From: Liolophura sinensis
Lineage: Eukaryota; Mollusca; Polyplacophora; Chitonida; Chitonidae
Direction: 5' to 3'
NCBI RefSeq assembly: GCF_032854445.1
Contig: NC_088298.1
Span: forward strand, 5,574,160 to 5,638,159
Length of the DNA stretch: 64,000 nucleotides
The notes beneath the pieces were generated by a model. That model was given only the letters and a program-made list of their open reading frames with translations, was not told where the DNA came from and did not search any database. Every line of letters begins with the position of its first letter. Position 1 is the first letter of the stretch. Shown here piece by piece: positions 55,231 to 64,000 of this stretch. The translations under genes and the position numbers were made by a program.

Positions 55231-55690
55231 AGGGTGACAAGCGGGGTATGGCTGGGTTGAGGTCTTACGTCCTAGGCTCTCTTGCAAAAGGTTGGTTCCA
55301 AATTGTAAACGGTGTTTACTAGCGAATTGCTGCATTACAATGGAAGTAATCGTAAAAATAAGCAATGCTTTTTTATTTACTAAAAATATATGTAGGAAAA
55401 ATAAAAAAAGTTACTTTCATTGATTAATGGAGCGGGCGGTTTATGGCAAAGCCGCTTTCGCGCATTCTGAAGGATAGGGAAGGAAAAGGGTTAAACCGTA
55501 AGATATTTGTATGCCAGCTGCATATGCCTATGGATCGGTGGTGATCTGGAGCTAGCGCTCCACATACGTCTGCCAGGAAGCCACATTCACTGAGTATTAC
55601 CGGAACTGTACACACTAAAAGTACAGACGAAGATGAAGAGAACGTATGTATGTATGCGTGCGTGCGTGTATGCATGGGTGCATGTATGTA
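55231..55690. other. anonymous, ending in a (GTAT/GTGC)n tract
   Basis: gtatgtatgtatgcgtgcgt begins near 55645 and grades into the poly(ATTT) end of the next SINE. Confidence 0.5.
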
Positions 55691-55698
55691 TGTACGTA

Positions 55699-55853
55699 TT
55701 TATTTATTTATTTATTTATTTATTTGATTGGTGTTTTACACCATACTTAAGAATATTTCACTTGTATGACGGCGGCCAGCATCATGGTGGGAGGAAACCG
55801 GGCAGACCCCAGGGGGAAACCCACGACCATCCACAAGTTGCTGGCAGACTTTT
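55699..55853 (-). mobile_element. SINE-A, 3' half, long (TATT)n tail
   Basis: A tail of about seven tattta units, then gattggtgttttacaccata, cggccagcatcatggtggga, ggaaaccgggcagacccca and ccacaagttgctggcagact. Then similarity stops and a GTGT-rich stretch follows. Confidence 0.9.
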
Positions 55854-55859
55854 GTGTGT

Positions 55860-56690
55860 GCGCGCGCGTGTGTGTGGATGTGCTCATGAAGAAATCATAT
55901 AGCCAGCATGCTTTGTTAAATTTGTAATTGCTCTCTCCATGTGTGTTTTCAGGGCGTGAGCATCAAGAAACCATACATATTGTTTTAGAAATAAATAAAT
56001 AAATTTAATTTAGTAAACAGAAATAACTGATTTTTTTCCCAGGACTAGTTTACTGTACACGGAAATTTCACGGATGGATGGAATTAGGTCACAAATACCG
56101 GCTTCTGCGAACGTTATAAAAGCACCCACCCTCAGATATACAGCCTGTCTATTTTGTTTCAACTACATCCAGCTGTAGGTGTAAAAGTCCAAATTTTTTG
56201 AAATTGTCAGATATTTCAGGAAATAAACTGATGGTATGGTGGTAAAGCATATAAACTTCGAAGTCTGCACGAAAAGCAAGGCTCTGCTTAATTTTGATAG
56301 CAGATGTCATAATTGCACGTGGAGCGATCGTAAAATGCCAACTGAATCCAAGGGCGAACGGAGGAAGTGATGCATTTAATGAAGAATCAGTTCCGGGTAA
56401 GATTTTAGGTTGTCATTCATTTCTTCTTTTATCATACCTTTTTTTTTTCACAAAAAATTGATTTCATTTATGCAAAGGTTAGATTCACTGGCTTCAATTG
56501 GTGTCAATAAGCTGTTGTGTAGTGTTACACGAAGTTCATCGAAAGACACTTGTTCTCCACCAATGAGATGTTAAAATCTGAGGTTAAAATGTCTGATTTG
56601 AATGTCGGATCCTAGTGCCAGGTCGAAATGGCGAGTGTGAAAGTTAAGCTCGAATGGTTTCAACGTAGAGTTTGAATGTCGGATTTGAAC
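55860..56690. other. anonymous sequence
   Basis: No gene is recognised. Toward the right end tgaatgtcgga repeats three times at irregular intervals (near 56600, 56674, 56700). Confidence 0.4.
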
Positions 56691-56699
56691 GTAGACTTT

Positions 56700-57424
56700 G
56701 AATGTCGGATTCGAATCAGATTTCTCTGCCTATATCTGTTTTTGTGCCTTGTGGTATAGCAAGCATGGCCGCCTCAGATTTCTTCATCCACAATTGTTCT
56801 TGGGCGTGGAGGTATAGAAAGCATAGCCGCAAACCTCCGTCAGCTTTCTTCATCCACATCTGTTATTGTGCTTTTGGGAATGTGACGGCACTCTGTCAGC
56901 TTTCTTCGTCCATAGGCCTATCTGTTTTAAAGACTCGGTGGGACAGATATCGTCCGCGACACTGTCTGATTTCTTCATCCGAAGGCTCATCCTGTTTTGT
57001 AGGGGGGGTGGGGGGGGGGGGGGGGGGTGAGGCGTTGCTGTGAGGCTCTGTCACCTTTGTTATTTCTTCATTTATATGAGTCGCGTTAAATGGGAAACCT
57101 TATCAAGAACTCATCCACGTCTTCTCCAGTGCCTGGTGACTGAGAGAAAGCGTTCTGTGATGCGCTGTTAAATTTGTTCTGTCTTCATTCATATCTGTTC
57201 TAGATCGTGGTTTAAGGGAAAGCTTCTACATTTCCTTCATATTTGTTTTACGGACTCTAAGTAGAATCATGTCGCCACCACGATATGTGAGACTTCTTCT
57301 TTTCTAATTTTCCAACCATGTTTGTTTTCACTGATGGATGTTTCGCCATGATTTAAGCAAGGGTTAAGCAATGATAATTTATTTATTAATATTCATAATG
57401 TTTTGAATAACATGACTACAATTT
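56700..57424 (+). repeat. ancient degenerate ~75-bp tandem repeat
   Basis: Recurrent blocks (ttcttcatcca, atctgtt, gcctggtg-like) occur at loosely regular spacing. They belong with the clearer 74-bp repeat that follows. A G-rich tract (over 20 G residues with one T) lies at 57001-57028. Confidence 0.5.
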
Positions 57425-57720
57425 GTTATTTCTTCAAACTTGCCTGTTTTGAATGCCTGGGGGTAGGATTAGCATAGTTGCAAGGCAATCTTAGATTCGT
57501 TATTTCTTCATCCATGTCTGCTTTCAATGCCTGGTGGTATGATTACCATCGTTGCAAGGTAATATTAGGTTCGTTATTTCTTCATCCATGTCTGCTTTCA
57601 ATGCCTGGTGGTAGGATTACCATCGTTGCAAGGTAATATTAGGTTCGTTATTTCTTCATCCATGCCTACTTTCATCATCTGGCTAAGTAGTGAGGATAGC
57701 ATCTCGACATGGCAATGTAA
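57425..57720 (+). repeat. 74-bp tandem repeat, four units
   Basis: Units start at 57425, 57499, 57573 and 57647 with gttatttcttca. They share tgtctgctttcaatgcctgg, attaccatcgttgcaaggta and atattaggttc. The last unit is diverged. Confidence 0.93.
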
Positions 57721-57742
57721 AATTTACTATTTCTCCATAAAT

Positions 57743-57850
57743 ACCTGCTTTCATTGCTTTCCCGTAGGAATAGCACTGTTGAGACGTTGTGCTTATACCT
57801 GCTTTCATTGCTTTCCCGTAGGAATAGCACTGTTGAGACGTTGTGCTTAT
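57743..57850 (+). repeat. exact 54-bp tandem duplication
   Basis: 57743-57796 and 57797-57850 are identical (acctgctttcattgctttcc ... gacgttgtgcttat). The unit is itself a derivative of the adjacent 74-bp repeat. Confidence 0.96.
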
Positions 57851-57890
57851 CTATCGTTACACTCACAATACATTGTATAATGTACATTAC

Positions 57891-58079
57891 GGCCGAGCTA
57901 GCGGGGTTAGCGTGTCAGTGTAGCACAACGACACAGAAGCATCTCACCAGGGCAACCGTATGGGTTCAAGTCCAGCTCAAGCTGGCTTTTTCTCTGGTCG
58001 TGCATGGGAAGGTCTTCCAACAAAATCCTCGACGACGTAAGGCAAAAATGAAATAAATAATTAAATAAATAAATAAAAG
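57891..58079 (+). mobile_element. SINE-A, divergent copy
   Basis: gccgagctagcggggttagc (A-box region), catctcaccagggcaaccgt, gggttcaagtccagctcaag (B box), gctggctttttctctggtcg and gggaaggtcttccaac, then a deletion and an AAAT tail. Confidence 0.82.
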
Positions 58080-58249
58080 AATAAATACATACTGTATTCA
58101 TCTCTTTTAGGGTCTGGTCCTCGAAAGATCTCCTCAGGTATCTACCAGATTTGTAGGCGTCAGGGGAACGAACGACGAATTAGAAGATTTTGCCCATAAG
58201 ATCCAAAAGAGGCGCGAAAAAAACTACTGGATATAATGCGTAGCCCTCT

Positions 58250-58585
58250 GTATACAAAGTGTTCACTTTGAAAACATAGAGAAACACTGTTTATTCTATT
58301 TAAAATGTTTACAATGTAAACATAAGATAGCAGTTTGCTCTGTGTACAACTTATTCATCTTGTAAACATCAAGACACACTGTGTAATGTGTACTAAGTAG
58401 TTACCATGTAATCAGCAAACCATGTGTATTATGCACTACGTATTCACCATGTAAATAACACTAAACACTATGTTCTGTATGGAAATTATACAGCGTATAA
58501 ACGTCAGCAAACACGGTACACTGTAAATAAAGCATTTACTGTGTAAACAGAGAACATTGTGTACTATTAATGCAGTATTTACACC
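58250..58585 (+). repeat. degenerate ~55-bp tandem repeat, about six units
   Basis: Recurring blocks: accatgtaaac / cttgtaaacat, cagcaaac, acactgtgta, tagt/tatttac. Units vary in length by several bases. Confidence 0.65.
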
Positions 58586-59090
58586 TCACTTGGCCACATT
58601 ATACTGACACCAGGCCAGGAATGGCCAATAATTCTATACTTCAGAAGGGCCACTGAAAGAGGCTGAAAATTAAATTGTGACTTTTACCGTTAGTGGTGGC
58701 TGTAGCATACATGATATAGTGTTGTACGTGTAGCCTGTTGAATATGGTCATTTTTATTTTTTTGTAATTCATTCGGATCCAGATTAATGAAAGGTTAGTA
58801 TTGTTCACCGGACTCTACCGGCAAGCACAAGAACATTACGCCAGCGAGCGCAGGCAGACTAAGGGCGACAACTCTCAATGTGTGTTTTTTTTTTCACTTT
58901 ATCAGTGTACGGGTGTAACGCGGCACGTCCTATTCAAGGTAAACTGCAACATGGAGAGCATAAGCGAGAAAACAAAACTTGAAGGAAAACATAAACTAAA
59001 GCAAAAAGCTCTAGGGAGAAGGGTTGGGGTGATTTAGCTCTTGGCGCATCACTGATTCTGATAACCAGGGGCACATGAGGGCATCATCGC
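58586..59090. other. anonymous sequence
   Basis: A strong acceptor-like run (gtttttttttttcactttatcag, near 58888-58910) is followed 33 nt later by caag/gtaaac. A micro-exon is possible but unsupported. No known domain is seen in the 78-codon frame at 58801-59037. Confidence 0.35.
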
Positions 59091-59094
59091 CTTG

Positions 59095-59340
59095 TCAGGA
59101 GACCTGGGATAAAACCTGGGTCGGATCATATAAAAAAATTGTACTTGTTGCTGCCTCGCATGGCGCTCAGCACTGACAGGTTAGAGCTAAGAAACAGGAT
59201 TGATTGCCCCGGTGTCAGTATGCGACTGTGTGGAGTGTATTGTCTTTGTGTCTTCCAGGCCCTGCCACAAGAAGACACAGTACACATACACACACTTAAT
59301 GACACCTCGTCGTCATATGACCGTAAAACAAGTTATACTT
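59095..59340 (+). repeat. Rep-C copy 8
   Basis: aggagacctgggataaaacc, tgggtcggatcatataaaaa, ttgctgcctcgcatggcgct, cagcactgacaggttagagc, ccctgccacaagaagacaca and cttaatgacacctcgtcgtc. The middle (after gtgtcttc) is deleted. Confidence 0.76.
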
Positions 59341-59838
59341 ACATATATCTACATCTCCACCTTATAACACGTAACATCCACGTTTAATGTAGGTACTTTG
59401 TGGAAGTACCCTTCCTCCCGTCGACAATGATTAACCTCGAACATTTATTAGCAGACGGTATCGGTTGGATAAAAGTCGTACATCCAATTTAATAGTTAGT
59501 TTTGGCATACCTCACACAATACAAGATTGTTTTGTGCTTCTGTTAAATGCGGCCGGCGATGCGCCATATTTCATTCACCGTAAACAAATCATATCTATAT
59601 TTGGAATAAGCACGATAAGCACCACATGATGTGCACTCTATTTAGATGTGGTCATTTCTTTTAATTGCTACCACTTGATCTATCTTCCCCAGGCTTGGTT
59701 GCGCCTCTCGTCAGGTATTCCGTGAGGTGCGGTCGTTTACTTACAGTCAGTTAAGTTGTTTCCTGCAAAATCGACCAACAGCGTTTAAACCTAACTGGTG
59801 GGAATTGTAATATTTCCGGTGCTACCATTCTTTGTTGA
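59341..59838. other. anonymous sequence
   Basis: Nothing is recognised. Confidence 0.4.
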
Positions 59839-59841
59839 TAT

Positions 59842-60105
59842 TTTATTTATCCATTTATTTGACCGGTGTTTTATGTCGTACTCAAGACTATTTCACTCAT
59901 GCGAAGGCAGCCAGCATGTTGGTGGGAGGAAACCAGGCAGAGCTCGGGAGAAGCCAATGACCATCTGCAGGTTGCTGGCAGACCTTCCCACGTACGGCCG
60001 GAGTCAGTATGAAATGGACTTGAACTCACACCGACCGCATTGGTAAGAGGCTCTTGGGCCATTGTTCTGCGCTAGAACACTAACCACTCGGCCAGAGAAG
60101 CCAGA
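59842..60105 (-). mobile_element. SINE-A, full length
   Basis: Tail tatttatccatttatttgac at the left, then ccagcatgttggtgggagga, gaccatctgcaggttgctgg, accttcccacgtacggccgg, cttgaactcacaccgaccgc (B-box complement) and cactaaccactcggccagag at the right end. No clear TSD. Confidence 0.9.
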
Positions 60106-61124
60106 GAGACTCACATATTCGGCTGTTCGTTACGAAAATACCTTTTCAACAAGACAGACGTCATGTCAGCTACCGTGTGATGAAGAAAACAACATAAACT
60201 TTAAGACTCTCCTGCCCTTCTGTTTCGTCTTTTAAAAAAATTGATCTGCCCATGGGTTAAAATCACTATTCGGGTATTCAACCAAATAAAAAGAAATAAA
60301 TGTAACACACCACCGATCGTTGTGCTCACAATGGTGTATTTCATCAACAAATTAGTTTATTTGTTTGTTTGTTTTTGGAATACGTCAGCGTTTGCAGAAT
60401 TAAAAAACTAACATATGCGTTCAACATCGCTACACATTTAACACATAGACAAACTGATTCCAGGCTGTGTCATTTTCTGCTATTGCTATGCACTGCGTGT
60501 GAAAAATTGGTTTATGTGTACAACTATACAGAAACTATGATGTATTACAGAACAAAACAAAAGCTTACACCGCTTGGGTTTAGCGAGTTAATATTTCCCA
60601 TTAGAAATGTGCAGTCGGTAAACTCGGGTGTAGGCCTATATATGTGTGAATAGGTGTACACGGTTTGTCCACGCCACAGATTTCTCAGAGGCCGAAACAG
60701 AAAGAAAGAGACGTCGACTTCTGGACTTGTACCACGCTGTTCTCGCATGTATAGAGCCAATAATAGGCCAGTAATGTTGTATAGTAAGTATAACATCTTG
60801 TTCTTCTTTAGCCTCTTTAGTACCCTATTTAATAAATGAGTTTTACTGGTGAGCGCAAGGGCGTTACCTAATGTAACCAGCATGTACAAAGGCCTATGTG
60901 TGTGGGTCATGAGCCTGTGACAGGAAGCTTTTCATTAGGCCTGTGTTCTGCGTAAACATGAATACAGTGAAAATTTCACCTGTACACAGTTAGACATGAT
61001 TCACTAATACGACGTAATGTAGAAGAATGACAAAGGTCCATTGTTTGCGTATTTGTGCCAGACACAATACTGCAGCTCTCCTGTTTTATAGACGAAGTTA
61101 TAGAGTAAATATTTATGCGTCAAG
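60106..61124. other. anonymous sequence
   Basis: The longest frame (minus, 60545-60910, 121 codons) has no recognised motif and no splice-site support. Treated as unannotated. Confidence 0.4.
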
Positions 61125-61260
61125 TCCGACATTCCTATACTATTCGTAGTCCGTAAAGGGCGTTCCAAGTCGATAATCGCAAGATCCATTTCCACAACAA
61201 CGTTTAACACTAACTCCCAAAGACAAAGGTATGAAAGAAATTATATAAATAAGAAATAAA
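61125..61260 (-). repeat. Rep-G copy, inverted
   Basis: The reverse complement reads ggctttatttcttatttata, tttcatacctttgtctttgg, gagttagtgttaaacgttgt, tcttgcgattatcgacttgg and ccctttacgg. Confidence 0.6.
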
Positions 61261-61450
61261 GCCGGTAACACACAAGAGAGAAGCTGTCATCAGTTTTCAA
61301 TGATGCCGGGCAGACAATGAATATTCCAGGCATGAATTCAATATCAAAGTTCAAACCTAGCGAAATTGGGCGGGTAAGCCCTGATTAATACCTTCTGTGT
61401 ATACAATACACACCATCTTTTGTCACAAACATATACATCCACATAATTTT

Positions 61451-61525
61451 GTGTACTAGCAGTACACAACTTGTGTACGTTGTGCAACATATCCCCACTG
61501 GCATGTACACTTTGTGTACAACTGA
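61451..61525. promoter_or_regulatory. cluster of GTGTAC/GTACAC inverted motifs
   Basis: gtgtactagcagtacac and the adjacent gtacacaacttgtgtac are palindromic around short centres. tgtacactttgtgtacaac follows. The half-sites resemble steroid-receptor-type elements, but no gene is linked. Confidence 0.2.
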
Positions 61526-61742
61526 TAGGCCTATACATCACACGTCAATGTGGATTTGCAACAGTCGTTCTTACAGAGGGTATAGATGTTCTACCAGGGA
61601 CACTTGGCTAAACATCACAGAAAGAAAGCAATTGTTTATTGGTCAATAAAAACGTCTGTTTTGCGCCGCCTTTTATGGTATAGTTATTCACCACATGCAG
61701 CTGCTATTTACTGCATATATGTTTATGCTCAACGCGAGCTAA

Positions 61743-61827
61743 CGCATAATGCTGGTCGCCGGCCTATAAGCGACATATTCTTGAGTGCGGCGTAAAGCAC
61801 CAATCAAATAAATAAATCAAATAAAAC
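61743..61827 (+). mobile_element. SINE-A 3' stub
   Basis: gcataatgctggtcgccggc, ctataagcgacatattcttg, agtgcggcgtaaagcaccaa and an AAAT tail. 5'-truncated. Confidence 0.85.
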
Positions 61828-62000
61828 CTGCCATTCTGTCTCATCTTTAAACTAGGAGAGCTACAGTAACATATTTATAATTCAATAGTTTCTTATGAAG
61901 TTATATGTCGTTGTCAGTGTTCAACACCTAAAACTCATCATGGCTTACTAAAATAACCAACAAATACTATAATATAACAGAATACATTCTAGCATCACTC

Positions 62001-62161
62001 TCCTCTCCGGCCGTACGTGGGAAGATTTGCCAGCTACCTGTCATGGCCGTGGGTCTCCTCCGGGTTCTGTCCGGTTTCCTCCCACCATACTGCCGGTTGC
62101 CCTCGTATAAGTGAAAGAGTCTTGAGTACGGCGTAAAACACCAATCAAATAAATAAATAAA
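62001..62161 (+). mobile_element. SINE-A, 5'-truncated
   Basis: tcctctccggccgtacgtgg, gaagatttgccagctacctg, ctccgggttctgtccggttt and gagtacggcgtaaaacacca plus an AAAT tail. A perfect 13-bp TSD, TCTAGCATCACTC, lies at 61988-62000 and 62162-62174. Confidence 0.94.
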
Positions 62162-62174
62162 TCTAGCATCACTC

Positions 62175-62670
62175 AGACAGCATACTTTCTGTCTTTAACA
62201 GATTAATTTTTTAGCGTAAAATCACTCATTCCTACCATGTTGATTGATTGTTATTGATCGGTAATCAATGTACTGCAATAACTTTACCTTTTACGTTTCC
62301 ATAAAAGTAACTCGTTATGATATCGTTAAGATATGAGTTATAATATGAACATATGCAGTGTTTGATACACCACAGTTCATTATTTGTGAAGAAATATGGC
62401 TTCATAAAATGGAATGATGGAATTTTTCTGCCGTATCGTGGCGATGATAAACGGGAAGGTATGCTTGAAAATGCAATGTGAGTGTGATCAAGAAGGCTGG
62501 CTTAAAGCGTTGTACTCCAGCCCTGATCTCTCACAACGAGGTTTGTCCGAAGGAATAACTCAGGAAATTTGCGATGAAGGGCGGTGGATTTCCCCCGGCT
62601 CTCAGTGATCATGTACACTCACATATGACCGCCTTGGTAACAAACCAGCGCTAGACAACATTTAATCAGA
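62175..62670. other. anonymous sequence
   Basis: A 64-codon frame at 62414-62608 (EGWLKALYSSPDLSQRG) has no recognised family. Confidence 0.35.
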
Positions 62671-62674
62671 TACT

Positions 62675-63720
62675 CGTAAACAAACATGCCAGGGTGGTCC
62701 GATTCACGTAGGATACAAGGCGACACTGATACATGTAAACAAACATACCAAGATGGTCCGATTCACGTAGGACACAAGGGAACACTGATACACGTAAACA
62801 AACATACCAGGATGGTCCGATTCACGTAGGATACAAGGGGACACTGGTACACGTAAACAAACATACCAGGGTGGTCCGATTCACGTAGGATACAAGGGGA
62901 CACTCATACACGTAAACAAACATACCAGGGTGGTCCGATTCACGTAGGATACAACGGGGCACAGATACGAGTAAACAAACATACCAGGATGGTCCGATTC
63001 ACGTAGGACACAAGGGAACACTGATACACGTAAACAAACGTACCAATGATACATGTAAAGAAACATACCAGGTTGGTCCGATTCACGTAGGATACAAGGG
63101 GACACTGATACATGTAAACAAACATACCAGGGTGGTCCGATTCACGTAGGATACAACGGGGCACAGATACGAGTAAACCAGGATGGTCCGATTCACGTAG
63201 GACACAAGGGAACACTGATACACGTAAACAAACATACCAAGGTGGTCCGATTCACGTAGGACACAAGGGATCACTGATACACGTAAAAAAACGTACCAAG
63301 GTGGTCCGATGCACGTAGGACACAAGGGAACACTGTGCACGTAAACAAACATACCAGGGTGGTCCGATTCACGTAGGATACAAGGGGACACTGATACACG
63401 TAAGCAAACATACCAAGGTTGTCCGATTCACGTAGGATTTATGTAAGATACAACGGGACACAGACACAAGTAAACAAACGTACCAGCGATTTCCGATGAA
63501 CGTAGGATACAACGAGACACAGACACACGTAAGCAAACATACCAGGGCTGTCCAATTTACGTAAGATACAACGGGACACAGACACAAGTAAACAAACGTA
63601 CCAGCGACTTCCGATTAACGTAGGATACAACGGGACACAGACACACGTAAGCAAACATGCCAGGGTGATCTGACTTACCTAAGATACAACGGGACACAGA
63701 CACACGTAAATAAACATCAG
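62675..63720 (+). repeat. 59-bp minisatellite, about 17 units
   Basis: ggtccgattcacgtaggata and acgtaaacaaacatacc recur every 59 bp (ggtcc ends at 62700, 62759, 62818, 62877). A few units are shortened. The last five units fall into an alternating 118-bp pattern (agtaaacaaacgtaccagcg versus cgtaagcaaacataccagg). All three minus frames stay open, producing overlapping frames of 70-100 codons that are repeat artefacts. Confidence 0.95.
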
Positions 63721-64000
63721 AACTACCTAGAATACAACTGAATCGTAATGGCTTACCGAATGCCAATATTCATTACTATGCAGATCAAGGTAATATAATT
63801 GAAGGCTTATTATACACAAAACGCTACAGCTTGCAAAGTAAAACAACAGCAGCATATGGAAGGCGGTTGAGGACATCTCGCCTCGCGGCCCGCGGAGCAA
63901 ATCGCACGCGAACGTGGACCTCCTAGTCCTCTTGCCCCTCGGCACGAGGACCGAGTAAATCGCGTGCAAATGGTAACGTTGCACGGCCCACTCCTCCACC
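63721..64000. other. GC- and CpG-rich right edge
   Basis: From about 63865 the sequence becomes GC-rich (ctcgcctcgcggcccgcgga, cctcggcacgaggaccgagt) with several CG dinucleotides and a cctcggcacgagg palindrome. The strings agcaaatcgcacgcg and gtaaatcgcgtgca recur about 60 bp apart. A minus frame runs off the edge (63727-63999, 90 codons) but is unrecognised. This could be a promoter-side CpG island, a gene edge or another tandem repeat. Confidence 0.35.

Noticed and set aside
58801-59037. Micro-exon between tttatcag and gtaaac
   Set aside because: The acceptor is strong but the exon would be only 33 nt with a weak donor and no neighbouring exon. Not enough to annotate.
60545-60910. 121-codon minus ORF
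   Set aside because: No domain, no homologous repeat, no splice signals and an unremarkable composition. It is consistent with chance in AT-rich DNA.
62675-63720. CRISPR-like array
   Set aside because: The repeats are contiguous with no unique spacers of regular length, and the genome is animal. It is a minisatellite.
62881-63766. Six overlapping minus-strand ORFs
   Set aside because: They are the 59-bp repeat in its three frames, with the same residues recurring every 59 codons.

Overview
This is a non-coding, repeat-dense stretch of an animal nuclear genome. It is AT-rich and has no operon-like gene packing. No ORF resembles a complete cellular protein, and I see no rRNA gene, functional tRNA gene or CRISPR array. 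The dominant signal is a tRNA-derived SINE (SINE-A here) with an A box, a spread-out B box, a conserved 3' domain and an (AAAT)n tail. I associate this kind of element with molluscs, so a bivalve or gastropod is the best guess. That is recognition from memory, not a database match.

Layout. 1-2100: a dispersed repeat, a 71-bp SINE stub with a perfect 13-bp target-site duplication (TSD), and a 28-bp minisatellite. 2173-5625: a 5'-truncated, frameshifted non-LTR retrotransposon on the minus strand (endonuclease C-terminus, reverse transcriptase, RNase H, Cys-rich end), bounded by a perfect 13-bp direct repeat. 5640-13000: mostly anonymous DNA with three perfect CRE palindromes (7601-7655), a SINE rearranged into a 23-bp-arm hairpin (9411-9463) and one isolated exon-like segment (10260-10369). 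13500-33700: more than a dozen SINE-A copies, several inside other repeats, plus at least six other dispersed families and a 26-bp minisatellite. 35093-35827: a solo LTR with TGTTA...TAACA ends, a TATA box, poly(A) signals and a 4-bp TSD.

41050-50404 is the most striking block: a tandem array (macrosatellite) of four ~2.24-kb units plus a fifth reduced to ~380 bp by an internal deletion. Every full unit carries the same SINE remnant at the same place, so that insertion predates the amplification. Variant bases show units 1/3 versus 2/4 in one segment and 3/4 versus 1/2 in another, meaning dimeric duplication plus conversion or unequal exchange. 50405-64000: more dispersed repeats, degenerate ~190-, 74- and 55-bp tandem repeats, a GGAT/GGAC-rich tract, and a 59-bp minisatellite of about 17 units ending in a 118-bp dimer form. 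The right edge is locally GC- and CpG-rich.

The parts do not form a pathway. The window records successive insertions, nestings and tandem amplifications. Family names (SINE-A, Rep-B, Rep-C and so on) are local labels. In these, + means the SINE-A-like 3' tail lies to the right. All similarities were judged by eye; no identities were computed.
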